64,000 bases of DNA, from contig JACGWO010000013.1 in the NCBI GenBank assembly GCA_034509735.1, forward strand, positions 13,226,136-13,290,135, read 5' to 3'. Under the pieces are notes generated by a model, which saw nothing but the letters and a program-made list of their open reading frames with translations, did not search any database and had not been told where the DNA came from. Source of the stretch: Sesamum alatum (lineage: Eukaryota; Streptophyta; Magnoliopsida; Lamiales; Pedaliaceae). This document shows positions 24,695-35,415 of the stretch, piece after piece. Numbering within the stretch: position 1 is the stretch's first letter; each line of letters opens with the position of its first letter. Position numbers and translations under genes: made by a program.

Positions 24695-26686
24695 TGAAAG
24701 ATTATGTGGATCGTCCCGGGAAAAGCGCGAATGCGGAAGCGCGGTATAATTAAAAATTAAAACGGAATTTAAACATGCTTTTAAATTAAAAACACGTTTC
24801 AAAGGGTGTGCCTTTGAAATTTTCCCGGGCATTCGGTGTATCTCATGAACGTATAACATAAAATAAATCATGGAGGCCATAGGGTTGAAAATTAAAGAGG
24901 GACGAAAATTTAAAACGAGACCTACCCGTTATCGTTTTCGTCTTCAACGGCTACACGCGTTGTTCCCCGTTTTGCACCAAGATCCCGTCTTTGAGACCCT
25001 CTAATTCGTGACACACGATCCACCCACGTATCTTGCACGTCGTGCTAGCAACGAACAAGTGTATAATTTTGGAGTGGATGAATCAATAACACATTATCAA
25101 TTAATGGTATTGATTCATCAAGATTCTAATGTTCCAAGAACAAAAGAATCAAGAAAAACTATTTTCTTGAGAGAGAGAGGGGGCGACGAGAGAGATGGGA
25201 GAGAGAGAGAAACCGCGTGTGTGTGTTGTGTGTGTGTGTTGGAGTTTCATCATCCTGTAAATTGTAGGATGCTAGGGGTTTATATAGAAGAGGAGTTTAA
25301 TCCTCTTTAAACTCCTCTTTCAAGAACTCTAATTTGATTAGGATTTTGACCTAGTCAAAGTCCTAGTCAAACTAGTGTTTTGACCTAGTCAAAACGATCC
25401 TAGCCATCCATCTCTCCCATTAATCTCAACCGTTGATTTAATTTAATTTAATGGAAATATTTAAACCTATTTAAATATTTCCAAGAGGCTAAAATAAATA
25501 TAAATATTATTTAAGGCCATTAAATAAATCCTTTTGATAAATCCAATTTATCAATTTAATTCCTTCTATCAAATAGAAAGAATTATTTCTCCAAGAAAAA
25601 TAAAGGTCCCGATAAAATCTAATTTAATCATTCCTTCACTCCAATATTTAATTCCAAATTAAATATTTAATTGTGTGTGGATAGTGTGTGACTCTTTAGG
25701 TTCACCATTCAGCTAGACTTGGTCGGATTCCTAGAATCCGTCCGTTACCATGGGTGGCCATCTAGCAACGGTCCATGGCACTAGAGACTAGGTGAAATAT
25801 TCAGGGATGAACATTTAGGCTCTAACAGTACGCTTGTCCTTCTGTCTACGGTCTCAACACTTAGAGTCTAAGGCACGGAAAATGCAGGTACCCATTTTGG
25901 ACCTAAGTGTCGGTCTGTCCACACTAAACGCCGCGAGGGAACCCTTCCCTTCTGTTCAGTCACTGTGGCCACAGTTTTTAGGGACAAGACCTAGAGTATA
26001 CATGAGACTCAACTGTCAAAACCTATTGACAGGAGACAGATCCTTTCTTGGAAACTACTGTCACTTTGTACATCAGAACTGCACTAGACATGGCTTATGA
26101 CTACTAAATGGAATTCTGGCAATCTCTCACCATATCTAAGATACAATCCTGATGTACAGGTAAACTCAGTAATTCCTCAAGTCAAAGGACTTTACCTGTA
26201 CCGTTGGAACCGGGAATACACGTCATACCTAGCAGACCATACTCAAGGTCCTCCGTAAGACGGTTCCCGCGAGTCACCTCAGTCAGCTGCGTCCTAGCAG
26301 GCTAACCCACTAACACTGCTTAGACGATCCTCGTCACCCGTCGATGAAACACGACAGCAGATGCTTAGTGCAAGTCTCAAATGGAATCCCGGTACCCATT
26401 TTCGGGATTCCTTGACTTGGAGATTTCCGGACTGATTCGGGAAGACTGATTTCATGGACCTACCTCCAAGCGTAGTCCCAGTCCCCGAAATCGAATCTCA
26501 GTCCGTGGGCTCTGTTTGCGTAGTGAACAGATATGGAAAAATAGGTGCAAGTGAACACAAACAAAGTAATGCCAAATGAAAATTCACTTCTTTATTCATT
26601 AATGATTTATCAAAACACCTATAATTGTCTAGACATAGGTTACATATACCCGCCAAAATTGGCTTACATGGTCACCTATTCTAACA
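24695..26686 (-). repeat. Copia family 1 LTR, right end of the array
   Basis: A 1992-bp LTR in reverse orientation, the 5' LTR of unit Z. It ends at CTAACA (26681-26686) and directly abuts the middle of a Ty3/gypsy reverse transcriptase, so the array either inserted into or was recombined against that element. Confidence 0.92.
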
Positions 26687-27470
26687 CTTGACCACCTGAG
26701 AAAGGCGTTCGAGGTGATGCGAACGTACGGCATGAAATTAAATCCATCGAAATGCACATTTGGAGTTCGAGGCGGAAAATTTTTAGGATACATGGTGAGC
26801 GAGAAAGGGATCGAAGCAAATCCGGAAAAAATAGAGGGAATACTGGGTCTGAGCTCGCCAAAAAACGGTCAAAGATGTACAGAAACTAGCTGGGAAGATC
26901 GCGTCACTTAGTCACTTCATCTCTCGATCAGCCGACCATAATTATCCATTTTTCAAAACTCTAAGGAAAGTGAAGGATTTCAAGTGGAACGAAGAGTGCG
27001 AACAAGCATTGGCTGACCTAAAACACTACCTGACAAACCCACCCCTACTGGCAAATCCTAAGAATGGTGAAGTGTTGTACTTATACTTAGCCGTTTCTGA
27101 TGATGCAGTAAGTTCTGTTCTGGTAAAGGAAGAAATAGGGTCGCAAAATCCAGTATATTATGTAAGCAGAATGCTTCAAGGGGCAGAGAAAAGGTACATC
27201 CAGATCGAAAAGTTGGCACTGGCTTTGGTTACTACAGCTCGAAAATTGCGACCATATTTTCAATCTCACAAGATCATAGTATTGACAAACTACCCTTTGA
27301 AACAAATCATGTCCAGACCAGATGCATCAGGTCGCTTGATCAAGTGGGCGGTCGAGCTAGGTGAATTTGATATTGAGTACCAGGCAAGAACTTCCATTAA
27401 ATCTCAAGTTTTTGCTGATTTCATTGTCGAGCTCGCAGGTGACCAGGAAGTAAAGCATCAGGAAGGCTAG
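26687..27470 (+). pseudogene. Gypsy RT C-terminus and first RNase H
   Basis: The reading begins inside RT with HLRKAFEVMRTYGMKLNPSK and continues to KFLGYMVSEKGIEANPEKI, the typical thumb region of gypsy RT. One extra A in the run at 26860-26865 shifts the frame, and the protein then continues through a connector and the RNase H-like domain (from KDFKWNEECEQAL near 26970, through LYLYLAVSDDAVSSVLV and YYVSRMLQGAEKRY). It ends at an in-frame TAG at 27468-27470, where related elements have Trp just before the second RNase H. The RT catalytic YxDD half is absent because of the truncation. Confidence 0.85.
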
Positions 27471-28052
27471 TTGCTTCATGTTGATGGATCATCAAATGCG
27501 AACAATGGAGGTGCAGGAATTTTATTACAGGGACCCGGAGGGGTAGAAATTGAGATCGCAGCAAAATTGGCGTTCCCCACCACTAACAACGAGGCAGAAT
27601 ACGAGGCATTAATCCTGGGTCTAAAAATGGCAAGTCAAGCGGTGGTCAAAAGGTTAGATGTATGCACCGACTCCCAACTGGTCGCGATGCAGATCGATGG
27701 ATCATATGAGACGAGAGAATGGTCAATGACCCAATACCTGAAAAAGGTGAAGGACATGATGCAGAAATTTGACAAGTGCTCGATCCAGCAAATTCCAAGG
27801 GAAGAAAATGCACGAGCAGATGCACTGTCTAAGTTCGGAGCCATGATGGCAGGTATAAAGGACCGCAACATTTCAGCAATGATCAAGGAAGTGCCAGAGG
27901 TCGATGAACCAACCATGGAAGTGCAAGCGATCGAGGAGGAGGCATCCTGGAAAACAGATATAGTCAGGTACCTACAAGAAGGGGTCGCAGCCAGCGATCC
28001 AGTCGAGGCAAAAAATATGAGATTAAAAGCCAACAGGTTCACGATGGTGGGG
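27471..28052 (+). pseudogene. Second (Tat-type) RNase H domain
   Basis: This begins LLHVDGSSNANNGGAGI and contains NNEAEYEALILGL, CTDSQLV and ENARADALSKFG. These give the four acidic positions Asp, Glu, Asp, Asp expected of an active RNase H fold. A second RNase H after the usual one is a hallmark of the Tat group. The frame is lost at the G run 28049-28052, where one G appears to be missing before the integrase linker (DELYKR). Confidence 0.82.
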
Positions 28053-29172
28053 ATGAATTGTACAAAAGGACGGTCGACGGACCACTATTGAAATGCCTCG
28101 ACCCAGAAAAGGCCCGTTATGTGTTAAGAGAAATCCACGAGGTAAGTTGTGGTAATCACTCAGGGGGTAGGTCGCTTGCACAGAAGGTCGCAAGGCAGGG
28201 CTACTTTTGGCCCACGTTAGTAAAGGACACAATTGAATTTGCTAGAAGATGTGAGAGCAGCCAGAAGTACGCAACACTGATACATGCCCCTGTGACCTCG
28301 ATGGAACCAGTTAGGATCGCGTGTCCATTCGACCAATGCGGCATTGATATTGTAGGACCCTTTCCACTAGCACCAGCTCAGAAAAAATTCGTCATAGTGG
28401 CGGTCGAGTATTTTTCAAAATGGGTTGAAGCAGAGGCCTTGGCAAAAATATCGGAAGAGGAAGTGATAAACTTTATCTGGAAAAACATAATCTGCAGGTT
28501 CGGCATACCCCGGATCTTGATCTCGGATAATGGTACTTAGTTTCAGGGAAAGGAATTTTGGCATGGTGTAAGGAATTGAAAATTCAACAGAATTTCACGA
28601 AAGTAGGGAATCCCCAAGCGAACGGGCAGACCGAAGTGACTAATCGAACACTATTGCAACACTTGAAAACAAGGCTCGAAGGTGCAAAGGGGTCGTGGTT
28701 CGAAGAGCTGCCAGGTGTACTATGGGCATACCGCACAACTCCGAGAACTTCGACAGGTGAGTCACCATTATGTTTAGTTTATGGAACTGAAGCTATAATC
28801 CCTGTAGAAGTAGGGGAAATGACAGCCAGGGTCGCACATTATGATCCACAAGCAAACCAGGTCGAACGGGCTTTCGACCTCACCACAGTCGAAGAAAGAA
28901 GAGATCGTGCCTATGCCAAAATCTTGCATCACAAGAACATGATGATGAGGAGTTATAACCAAAGGGTCAAACCAAGGCAATTCCAAGTGGAAGATCTCGT
29001 TCTTAAAGAGGTCGAAGTGTCAAAGCATGTGGGGAAGCTAGACCCAAGCTGGGAAGGACCTTATAAGGTCATCAAAGTCAAAAAACGTGGAACATACAGA
29101 CTTCAAAGCATGGATGGCAAAGACTTACCAAGACCGTGGAATGTCCACAACATGAAAAAGTTCTATGCTTGA
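28053..29172 (+). pseudogene. Gypsy integrase, broken
   Basis: Integrase with its zinc-binding region (HEVSCGNHSGGRSL through RRCESSQKYA), in which the second Cys of the CxxC pair is Ser. The core contains DQCGIDIVGPFP (first Asp), LISDNGT (second Asp) and GQTEVTNR (Glu). The C-terminal domain ends near HNMKKFYA at 29172. The frame is interrupted by TAG at 28538-28540, in place of Gln in the NGTQF motif, and by a missing T in the run 28556-28559. The TAG plausibly arose from CAG. The enzyme would be inactive without repair of these breaks. Confidence 0.85.
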
Positions 29173-29179
29173 TAAGGAC

Positions 29180-29910
29180 CTAGACCAGCCTGTGAAAGGC
29201 CGAAAATTTTATCAAAAGGCGGAGGTGCACAAATATGACGATCTGTGAAAGATCACTCCAATGTACAATCTGAAAAAGTTCTGTTTCCTTTATGTTTGAC
29301 CACTAGTCTGTAACGATCCGAGAAAGATCACGATGTACTTAGACGTTGTTTAGTCATTTCAATTAAAAGCTTGTGAAAGGCTATCTCCTCTTGTAAAAAT
29401 TACAAGACGCAAAACATGACCTGAAAAAAGGTCACGAGCTCGACCAAAAATATCAACTGAAACATGCGACCTGAAAAAGGTCCCATAATGGCAAGCACCC
29501 ACGACCTGAATAAGATCACGAATTTCTGATCACAAAGTTCAACGGAAACACACGACCTGCAAAAGGTCGCATAAAAATAAAAAATGCGCGACTCGCAAAA
29601 GGTCACGAATCGGATCAAAAATTTCAACGAAAGCATGCGACCTGAAAAAGGTCGCATCAAAGCAAACCACGCGACCTAAAAGAGGTCGCATCAAAGCAAA
29701 CCACGCGACCTAAAAAAGGTCATGGACTTCTAGTCAAATTTTCAACAAAAGCATGCGACCTGAAAAAGGTCGCATCAAAGCAAATCTCGCGCGACCTGGA
29801 AAAGGTCGCGGACTTCTGATAAAAACTTCCAATGAAATCATGCGACCTGAAAAAGGTCGCATAAAAGCACAATATGCGCGACCTGGAAAAGGTCAGGGAC
29901 TTGAATAATG
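29180..29910 (+). repeat. Array of small hairpins in the gypsy 3' untranslated region
   Basis: About fifteen imperfect copies of a short inverted repeat, mostly 35-50 bp apart. The best copies, at about 29634-29657, 29753-29775 and 29839-29861, have perfect 9-bp arms ATGCGACCT and AGGTCGCAT around the loop GAAAA. Others vary at arms and loop (GCGCGACC with GGTCGCGG, or GATCTGTGAAAGATC-like forms at 29240-29340). Tat elements are known to carry variable tandem repeats in this place. The strong hairpin potential of every unit is seen directly. Confidence 0.8.
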
Positions 29911-30127
29911 TTCGTGACCAGGCAAGGAAGAACAACAGTAACTCGAACATACCATCAAGATTAATATGCTCGCATAAATACAACAAAAATGGGACAATCA
30001 TAGATGTTTCATTAATGAGTAGGGTTGATTACAGAATATTGGTGGTCGCCAGGTCACCCAACAAAAGGAAACATATAATAAAAGCGACCAGGCGACACCA
30101 TAAGAGCATTTACATTCAGCATTTACA

Positions 30128-32640
30128 TCAAAAAAAGAGAACGAGCACGACCAAAACTAAGGGAACATAGCCTATTTCGTCGATCAAGCTCGCGAACTCG
30201 TCCTCTCCCCTGGGATCGGAGGCAGCCTCAGGAGGATAAGGCTGAAGCTGACCATCCAAAGAGGAGTCAAGGCGGGATTGGTCGAATCCTTCGACAAAGC
30301 CTTGAAGATGAGCAACTTGGGCAATGCATTTTTCGAAGCCATCATTTAGGAACTGGGCAGATTGAACATCGACCGCTGTTTTGAAGATGGGAGACTTAAG
30401 GAAATCCCGTGCGCCTTGGAGACGAGCATTGGCGAGGGACTGTTTGTACTCGTCTGATTGAAGAAAGGTCTCTCGACCCTCGATGACACCCTCGGTCTTC
30501 CCAGCGAGGCGACCGACCGAAAAGCCATCGGTGCGCCCCTGCTCTAAGGCAGCAACCACCTGTTGTTTGCCCTCCTCGATGGTCGCAAAAATCTGACTCC
30601 CTAAAGCAGCAACCTGCGCATCTGCAGCAGCTTTGGCCTCCAGAGCCTCCTTTTCAGTAGCCTTGGCACTCTCTAGGCTTTGTTCGAGTTCGCGGATCTT
30701 TTTCTCAACATCTGCTTTGTCATTTTGGAACATCGAACACTTTATGGCCAAGTTATGGTCAAAAGCTGAAGCCTGCAATGTTCGAAGAAGTAAGAAAAAA
30801 TTCAGGAAAACACAAGCGAACATGAAAAGTTGAAAGTTACCTGCATCAGCACATGAGCAAGATGCTCCTCGACCCAGGTGTGAGCAGTTTGGGCCAGCAA
30901 AATCTGATCGCAATCGAGGCAGCATGCCTTATATAGCTCGAAGGAGTCCTGCCCAACCAGAGTACGCAACACAGAGCTCGGAGCAGAGATGGCCCAATCT
31001 GGGTTCATTTTTTCTCCATCCATCTCAGCGACCTAGCTGCTCGAAGTCTTAAAATCTTCTCGAGCCTGCTTCCACCAAGCGACCTGTTCCTGGAATTACT
31101 TGGTGTTCTACTCTTCTTCGGCCGCGTCCTTGGCCGCACGCCTTTCAGCATGTTCGCTCGAGCGCTTGCTCGATTTGCTGGAACTCTTCTCCTTACCCTT
31201 GCGCTTACGCTTCCTCGACTTGCTGGGCTCACCTTCGACCCTGGCTATTTCACCACTCGCTTCTTTGGAACTACTGGAAACGATCTCGATAGCACGACGG
31301 GCACCCGAGGGGACAATTGCTGACGGTTCCATGCGTTACCCGACCTCGACCTTGGTTTTTACCGAGTCAGGTAAACGATTAGATTGCCCACTTTGGGGAT
31401 CGACTTCAGGAGATGCAACATCAACGATCGTTGGAGGAACGACCGCGACCGCTGGAGAGCCCCTTTTTCGCAGGTTGCGAGCAATTTCAGCAAGATGAGC
31501 ATTCATCACTGCTTCCTCTGAAAAAGAAAAATGTTCAGATCTTAAATATAGAAAAGATGCATGATAACAGAAAGGATAAAAATTCTTAAATCACCTAAAG
31601 AGCCTTGCACTCGCAGGGGTGCTGGAGAGAGGCCAGCTAGCTTCAAGGCTTCCTCCGACAGAAATTTTTTCAAATCGTAAGTCTCGGAAGTTATAGCATT
31701 TATCTGGTCACCCCTCCATCCCTCCATCTTGAGGCTCGGGTTCGGGTTTAGTGAGACGCCAGTCGCATCGGAAAGGCCAAACTTGGCCAGGAGTTGGTCG
31801 AATGAAAATAAAACGCTCTTTCCAAGGACCCACGTTTGATCGAAGCTTATCTAGATATTTACATTCTAGTCGAGCGGAGAGGTAATAGAAGCCCCGCTCG
31901 CTGGATCGAGCAGAAACAGAAAAGGAATATAGCGACCAGAGATTATCGAAGCTGGGTTCGAAATCATGATATCGCATCATAATGAGAAAAATAATTATGA
32001 TACTTATGGTATTAGGAGATAACTGCATTGGGCATATATCCAAATGGGTGAGAATGTTGGCTAGAGGTGGTGATAAAGGGAAGCGAAGACCGGCATCCAA
32101 GTGAACAAGGGAGATCGGGCAAAAGCCTTAAGGAGGAAGATACATGCGATCAAAGGATTAAGGGACTAACACCTCGTAATCATGGGGTATAAAGTATTTT
32201 TCCTTAATTTTGTGAATGGGTTGTTTTATTGAACTTATTATGCCAGCCCAAGGATAGGCGACCATCATAGCCATATAACCCTCAAGGGTAGGTACCTCAT
32301 CAGAATCTACACGATCGAGGGATGGGATCACATTATTGTTTGGAGAAGTATTTATATTAAGGTTTCGATTATTTAAAGGAATGTTCAAGGTTGTGGCTCG
32401 AGAGGTGAAAAAGATATACGAGAAGGGCCAGCCTCGGTCTGGGCGGCCGGGTTTGGAATATGCGAGGGGGAAGTAGCTTTATTAACCTCCTTTGAATGAG
32501 GAGAGGTCGCAGTCGAACCCGAAGAGGACGACCCTGAACTCGAACCCGATCGAGAATCGGATTCAGTTCCAGAGCTATTCCTCGACCCCGACCTCAACCT
32601 CGACTCAGATGAAGTAGTACGGGAAGACATGGTAATAAGT
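30128..32640 (-). pseudogene. Antisense gene of the Tat element, spliced and decayed
   Basis: On the minus strand, opposite to gag-pol, a protein can be followed from an ATG near 32631 (MSSRTTSSESRLRSGS, Ser-rich) through a globular region (about 32390-31710, including IKEKYFIPHDYEV and HLDAGLRFPLSPPLANIL) to a basic Ser/Lys stretch and a coiled-coil-like C-terminus (KADVEKKIRELEQSLESAKA). The globular part resembles the 'putative gypsy-type transposon' domain (PF04195-like, by recall). Two GT-AG introns fit the frame: 31594-31518 (77 nt, phase 1) and 30840-30773 (68 nt, phase 0). It is broken by a shift near 32388, TAA at 32158-32160 and 32128-32130, an 8-bp tandem duplication near 31715-31735, and stops at 31336, 31108, 31096 and 31033. 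Its function is unknown. Confidence 0.65.
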
Positions 32641-32893
32641 AAAAGAGGGTGGTCGCAGAGTACCTTAAGGATCGGCGACCAGAGAGCATCTATGTATGCG
32701 AGGTCGAAAAACACCAGGCAAGAGAAGTTCACGCAATGGGTCAAATGGACCCCTATATATAGGCGGTCAACATCGGAAAGCGCGCCCATTCGGAAGGGAT
32801 GCGATGGCGACACGTGGAGTGATCCGAAGGTTCCGGCAAGGGATATCTAGCGACGCGACTGTTCGACTTCTTCTAGCATATTTAACGTACACT

Positions 32894-32909
32894 AGAAGAA
32901 GTGGGGGAC
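32894..32909 (+). promoter_or_regulatory. Polypurine tract of the Tat element
   Basis: The purine-rich run AGAAGAAGTGGGGGAC lies just before the LTR start. It is the expected position for plus-strand priming. Confidence 0.65.
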
Positions 32910-32912
32910 TAA

Positions 32913-33419
32913 TGATGTGGGTACAACCCAATAAATTGGTCAAAACACTAAAAACACCCTGGAAAGCTGGCCCCCAGCTACTAAGGAGCACCAGACCCGC
33001 GCACCAGCTATACGGGTCGGGTCGCACGACCCGACCCGGATTAACAACCCAGTATTACTAAGGACCAGGTATTTTAAATATGGACCTTTGATGCTAAAAC
33101 TTGTCAGATAAAAGAGATGATGCCACGTGGACTATGGAGGTACGGACACTTGGTGCTATAAATAAGCCTGACCCACCACATTTGAGGTAAGTTATTCCGA
33201 TTATATTCGACCAGCACTGTTCTCCATATTATCGACCATCCATCTTGACCAGAATCTGACTTAAGCATCGGAGTGTCTACACCGGAGACCCCCCGAGTAG
33301 TCTCACGTGCTTGTTTCTTCTCAGGTTATTCGTCCGGAAGCTGACTAGATCGAGCTCGAGGGTACCCAAACCAAGTAGGTCCCAGGTGATCGAGTAGCGA
33401 CCTGGATCACTACCCATCA
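32913..33419 (+). repeat. 3' LTR of the Tat element
   Basis: About 507 bp starting TGATGTGGGTACAACCC and ending CTACCCATCA, with TG and CA termini. It follows a polypurine tract and holds a TATA box at 33157-33164. There is no 5' partner in the window, so the ends are judged from termini and context only and could be off by a few bases. Confidence 0.65.
33157..33164 (+). promoter_or_regulatory. TATA box in the Tat LTR
   Basis: TATAAATA in the context GGTGCTATAAATAAGCC, in the middle of the LTR, the usual place of the U3/R promoter. Confidence 0.6.
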
Positions 33420-34487
33420 GAATGATGTGAACATTCAATTTCAACAAGTGTCATCACAGACTTAAACTAGAGCATTCAGTTTCAGCAAGGAATCATAATA
33501 TTTTTTGTTTCTTTCAGCGTCAAATAAGAGCAATAAGTGTACTTCAAATACTCAAATACTAAAAAAAAAAAAACCATGACTGTTAATCAAATACTCAAGC
33601 ATTAACGGTGTCGAAAAAGGTTGTGAAAATTTGAGACAGGCCCTATACCTAGAAGAAAGAAAGCCACCTTGCAGATGGTTGAGACCCACAAAATTATGAT
33701 TTTGAAACTAAGTATCAATTACAACACCAAAGCCAAGTATACCTAAAAGAATGGCGTGCATTCTACAAATCAAACTCGGATGAGCTAAACTAATTGGTGT
33801 AAAATACCTCGATAATTGCTTCAGATCTTAAGGTGAGTTGCTGCAAACGTATGATCAAAGATTCGAGATGAAAATCTGAGCGCGAGAACTTGTCATCAAA
33901 CAAAAAAACGCTGCAGAAATTCATAGGGGCATTATCACAAACACCTTATGCGCATACCAGAAAATTGAAGAAAAAAATATTTGACTATCAAAACATACCA
34001 CAAATTCTGTCAATAATCGGTTTTAGCAATGATTGATACATGTTGGATTAAAATTTTTATATAAATGTCCAATTGAAGTGTTTAGTCCAAGAAGAATTAG
34101 GATTTAAATTACAGTCTAATTAAAACTCCTTAACCCGAAAGGAGCTTGAACCATGCAGGATCATGTTTGTTTTGCTCTTACTAGAGCTGAGCCAGAGATG
34201 GAATTCACAAACACTTAGGATTCTCTCACATTTCATTAAGACAGCTTCACGTTGCTGAAGTAATGTTTGCTCCACTTCAGATATTTAATTGGTGGACATG
34301 GTTTCACTTGTACATATGTGCAAAAGTTTCATAGGTCCAAGACATCATCAATTGGGTCATCAGTAAATGCGGCCCAACTTATTCTCTTTTTAGCCCATTC
34401 AAAATTCATTCATATTTTTCATGACTCATTCATTTCGAAAATTACATTTTCAAGCATATGTTCATGAACGAGTCTCGAGGAGGCATT
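33420..34487. other. Unassigned sequence, probably 3' untranslated region of an unknown LTR element
   Basis: There is no coding frame of note and no match to the other repeats in the window. It contains a poly(A) run at about 33560-33572. Its right end (GAGTCTCGAGGAGGCATT) is a modest purine-rich stretch directly before a candidate LTR start at 34488, so it may be the end of another LTR element cut by the Tat element. This is inference only. Confidence 0.35.
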
Positions 34488-35409
34488 TGTAGATAAATGA
34501 TTTTTTTTGCACCCAATTAAATAACGACAAGTGAAAATATATATTATTTATTAATTATAATATTTTTCTATTTATATTTGAGAATTTAATAAATTAATTT
34601 CAAATATAAATAGTTAATTTAATTTATATTTTAATATATATTTCGGCCAATCAAATCAAGACAAATATTTCTTATATTATCTCTTTGAAAAATATAAAAA
34701 TTAAGGAGATAATATCGAAATTGACCAATCATGTATTCTCAAATATTTAATGTATTTATCTCTTTAAATTAAAATAAAGAGATAATGCAAAAAAGATATT
34801 CAAGTTCACCACAAATCTACCTCTTTGGCAACTATATAAAGGGGTCTCTAGGGCTCATTCAACGAACACACATACCATTGCAGATGAGAGCAAGATGCAT
34901 TCAAGAAATCTCGAAACCCTCTTAAGCGCAAATAAACTAAGATCTACGACGTTCAAGGAAATATTTCAAGGCGTTCGTCATGAAAATTATAGAAAGTCAG
35001 CGTTTAATTCAAGAAGTCTAAAGATCGACGAATTAACATTATCAAAATGAAAGTCCACCTTGGCGGAAGATCAAAGTCTCAAATCCACCAAGAAATATTC
35101 TAAATTCAAGTCAAATATTCCAAATTTATGGTGTTTGATCCGTAAACAAGCCAAAGACCCCTGAATTAACGTTGTTCAAAAAGTCAGCGTCAAAGGAGAT
35201 CAAACGTAGAGTGTTTCACCTCCGAAGTTGCCGAAGTCAAAGATCACCTTCTTAAAAAGAAGAACTAGAGGTTTCAAGTAGAGATTTCATACCCAAAATA
35301 CGCAAAATAAATTCAAAGAATTTATTTGTAATAGTTTCTTGTTTCGATAAATTCAAGAAAACGAATATCTGTTTACAACTACACTTTTCCTACCATCTTC
35401 ATTACTGCA
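34488..35409 (+). repeat. Candidate LTR of an unrecognised element
   Basis: Starts TGTAGATAAATG after a purine-rich stretch, contains a strong TATA box (CTATATAAAGGGG near 34831-34843) and could end at ...TTCATTACTGCA. The length of about 920 bp and TG/CA ends fit an LTR. No second copy or target-site duplication is seen, so both ends are tentative. Confidence 0.4.
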
Positions 35410-35415
35410 CTGAGG

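Larger units (their letters stand above)
1179..26686 (-). mobile_element. Tandem LTR-sharing array of Ty1/copia family 1 (units W, X, Y, Z)
   Basis: Four internal regions in the same orientation are separated by single LTRs (3276-5277, 8015-10011, 16342-18333), and a terminal LTR lies at 24695-26686. Each inner LTR serves as 5' LTR of one unit and 3' LTR of the next. Unit lengths are about 4.74 kb for the truncated X unit and 8.33 and 8.35 kb for Y and Z. No flanking sequence or target-site duplication separates the units. This arrangement is expected from unequal recombination between LTRs of neighbouring copies, not from independent insertions. The left end is cut by a family 3 LTR and the right end abuts gypsy sequence, so no array-wide target-site duplication can be tested. 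Confidence 0.85.
26687..33419 (+). mobile_element. Ty3/gypsy Tat-lineage element, 5'-truncated
   Basis: From left to right: the C-terminal half of RT, the gypsy RNase H, a second RNase H domain, the integrase, an untranslated region with a hairpin array, an antisense gene, a purine-rich tract and a 3' LTR. The tandem second RNase H, together with a long 3' region carrying repeats and an antisense ORF, is known for the Tat group of plant gypsy elements (Grande/Retand-like). The 5' LTR, gag, protease and first half of RT are missing at the junction with the copia LTR (26686/26687). Several frame breaks make it inactive. Confidence 0.8.

Noticed and set aside
29180..29910. Regularly spaced palindromic repeats resembling a CRISPR array
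   Set aside because: This is a plant retrotransposon 3' region. Spacers are short and similar to each other, units are imperfect, and there are no cas genes.
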